The translations under genes and the position numbers were made by a program. A stretch of 7,613 bases of DNA from Fidelibacterota bacterium UBA2125 (lineage in GTDB: Bacteria; Fidelibacterota; Marinisomatia; Marinisomatales; S15-B10), in NCBI GenBank assembly GCA_002329125.1, contig DCXX01000108.1, positions 1 to 7,613 of the forward strand, read 5' to 3'. Shown here in pieces: positions 6,813 through 7,613 of this stretch. Every line of letters starts with the position of its first letter. Positions within the stretch are counted from its first letter, which is position 1. The notes below the pieces were generated by a model. That model ran no database searches, had not been told where the DNA came from, and saw nothing but the letters and a program-made list of their open reading frames with translations.

Positions 6813-6856
6813 ATTCTTATTTAACCCCACGAAATAAATGGAGTTGGAAAGTGGAG

Positions 6857-6884
6857 AAAACTGATAAGAAAGTCAATCAGTTTT
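6857..6884. terminator. AT-rich hairpin between symporter and propeller genes, possible terminator
   Basis: AAAACTGAT (6857-6865) and ATCAGTTTT (6876-6884) are exact reverse complements around a 10-base loop. On the minus strand the stem is preceded by A residues and ends in TTTTC, 45 bases past the symporter stop and upstream of the propeller start. The stem is short and mostly A/T, so it is a weak intrinsic terminator for the symporter at best. The rest of the 129-base gap shows no clear promoter. Confidence 0.4.
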
Positions 6885-6929
6885 TATTGGGGCTACTATG
6901 TTCGAGGACTTGGAAAGGGCGAGAAGATT

Positions 6930-7613
6930 TTATATAGCTTTGTAAAGGTCTGTTTCCCCTTCAGATTTGGCAACTACAACAGTACCAATACTATCACTGG
7001 TTACATTCACTACGGTGCGAAACATATCCAGGGGTCTGTCAACAGCGAGCATAGTTCCCACAAGGAGTGCGGCAGTTGGATGGTCTCCGAGCCCCACCGC
7101 ATTGAGAACGATGAAGATCATAACCAGTCCGGCTGAGGGAACGGCCGCAGCGCCCACTGAAGCTAAAAAGGCGGTAATAACTACTACCAATTGAGCAGAA
7201 AAGGGAAGATCAATGCCCGGAATTGCCTGCGTGATGAAGAGAACGCCGGCACATTCGTAGAGGGCAGTTCCATCCATATTTATAGTGGCTCCTAAGGGGA
7301 GGACAAAACTGGTGACTTTATTTGAGACACCAACATTATTCTCTATGCAGTCCATTGTTACAGGAAGTGTTGCTCCTGATGAACTGGTGGAAAATGCTGT
7401 AGCCATGGCAGACATCATTGCACGACCGTGCTTCATAGGACTTTCACCTGTGAAGAGAAAAAGCAATAGAGGAAGGACGATTGCGAAGTGAATCGTCAGG
7501 CCTGAAGCGATGGTAATCATATACATTCCTACAGCCTTGAAAAGTTCAAAACCAGCTGTGGCAACGGCATTTGAAATCAAGCCAAAGACGCCGATGGGTG
7601 CCAACCTGATGAT
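6930..7613 (-). CDS. Dicarboxylate/amino acid:cation symporter (DAACS), C-terminal part (5' end outside window)
   Basis: The C-terminal 227 residues of a glutamate-transporter-fold symporter, which imports acidic amino acids or dicarboxylates with Na+ or H+ across the inner membrane. The frame stays open to base 7613 (I-I-R-L-A-P-I-G-V-F); the TTG at 7604 is an internal Leu, not a start. In window numbering the core motifs are complete: HP1 STSSSGATLPVT (75-86), TM7 NMDGT (112-116), HP2 VGAAAVPSAG (about 153-162) and TM8 D192, D196, R199, T200, N203, D207. These match the Gltph binding residues D390, D394, R397, T398, N401, D405. The TM8 Arg that binds the side-chain carboxylate is present, favouring acidic substrates over neutral ones. 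HP1 has TSSS as in eukaryotic EAATs rather than the TRSSS of Gltph. The N-terminal six or so helices lie off the window. The stop is TAA at 6930-6932. Confidence 0.93.
   Translation of the reverse strand: MIRLAPIGVFGLISNAVATAGFELFKAVGMYMITIASGLTIHFAIVLPLLLFLFTGESPMKHGRAMMSAMATAFSTSSSGATLPVTMDCIENNVGVSNKVTSFVLPLGATINMDGTALYECAGVLFITQAIPGIDLPFSAQLVVVITAFLASVGAAAVPSAGLVMIFIVLNAVGLGDHPTAALLVGTMLAVDRPLDMFRTVVNVTSDSIGTVVVAKSEGETDLYKAI

Noticed and set aside
6813..6876. Promoter for the propeller gene (TTGACT on the minus strand near 6870)
   Set aside because: No acceptable -10 element lies 16-18 bases downstream, and the TTGACT falls within the loop of the AT-rich hairpin.
7602..7604. TTG at 7604 as the start of the symporter gene
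   Set aside because: The frame continues upstream to the window end with family-like residues (IIRLAPIG), and the protein would lack half of its fold.
1..7613. A new multi-gene defence, mobile or biosynthetic system
   Set aside because: All genes fall into common envelope, transport and sulfur-transfer families, with no nuclease, integrase, toxin, reverse transcriptase, repeat array or other hallmark.

Overview
This window looks like ordinary, densely packed bacterial chromosome. Base composition is moderate, gene spacing is tight, and there are no RNA genes, CRISPR arrays, insertion sequences or phage/plasmid genes that I can see. Six clear protein-coding genes and one small standalone rhodanese gene account for almost all of it, and no gene-free stretch exceeds about 130 bases. 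The best clue to the organism is the very large secreted Asp-box beta-propeller protein. Its N-terminal RNIGPFRGGRS signature is, from memory, common in Bacteroidota/Ignavibacteria/Calditrichota/Marinimicrobia-type bacteria and in Acidobacteria and Gemmatimonadota. A strong AAGGAG Shine-Dalgarno site in front of that gene argues mildly against a typical Bacteroidota. A marine or environmental FCB-group bacterium is a reasonable but unproven guess.

Layout: (1) positions 1-582, plus strand, the C-terminal part of a membrane PAP2-family phosphatase whose start lies outside the window; (2) positions 579-3214, minus strand, a probable three-gene unit read right to left: an EamA/DMT-type transporter, an MFS transporter joined to it by an ATGA stop/start overlap, and, 66 bases on, a small TPR lipoprotein whose stop codon interlocks with that of the PAP2 gene; (3) positions 3257-3580, plus strand, a single-domain rhodanese with an intact CHKGVR active loop, divergent from the EamA gene and followed by a perfect 11-bp inverted repeat; (4) positions 3642-6800, minus strand, the 1052-residue exported Asp-box/VPS10-like propeller protein; (5) positions 6930-7613, minus strand, the C-terminal part of a glutamate/aspartate-type sodium (or proton) symporter whose start lies beyond the window end.

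Functionally the theme is the cell envelope and transport: three polytopic transporters, one membrane lipid-phosphate phosphatase, one lipoprotein and one large secreted propeller protein. Nothing in the sequence ties these into one pathway. The EamA-MFS pair is the only pair with strong evidence of co-translation. I did not find a convincing new biological system. The points most worth a second look are the organisation of the propeller protein, the orphan rhodanese with a MoeZ/ThiF-type tail and a curious out-of-frame leader, the bidirectional terminator-like inverted repeat, and the interlocked gene ends.
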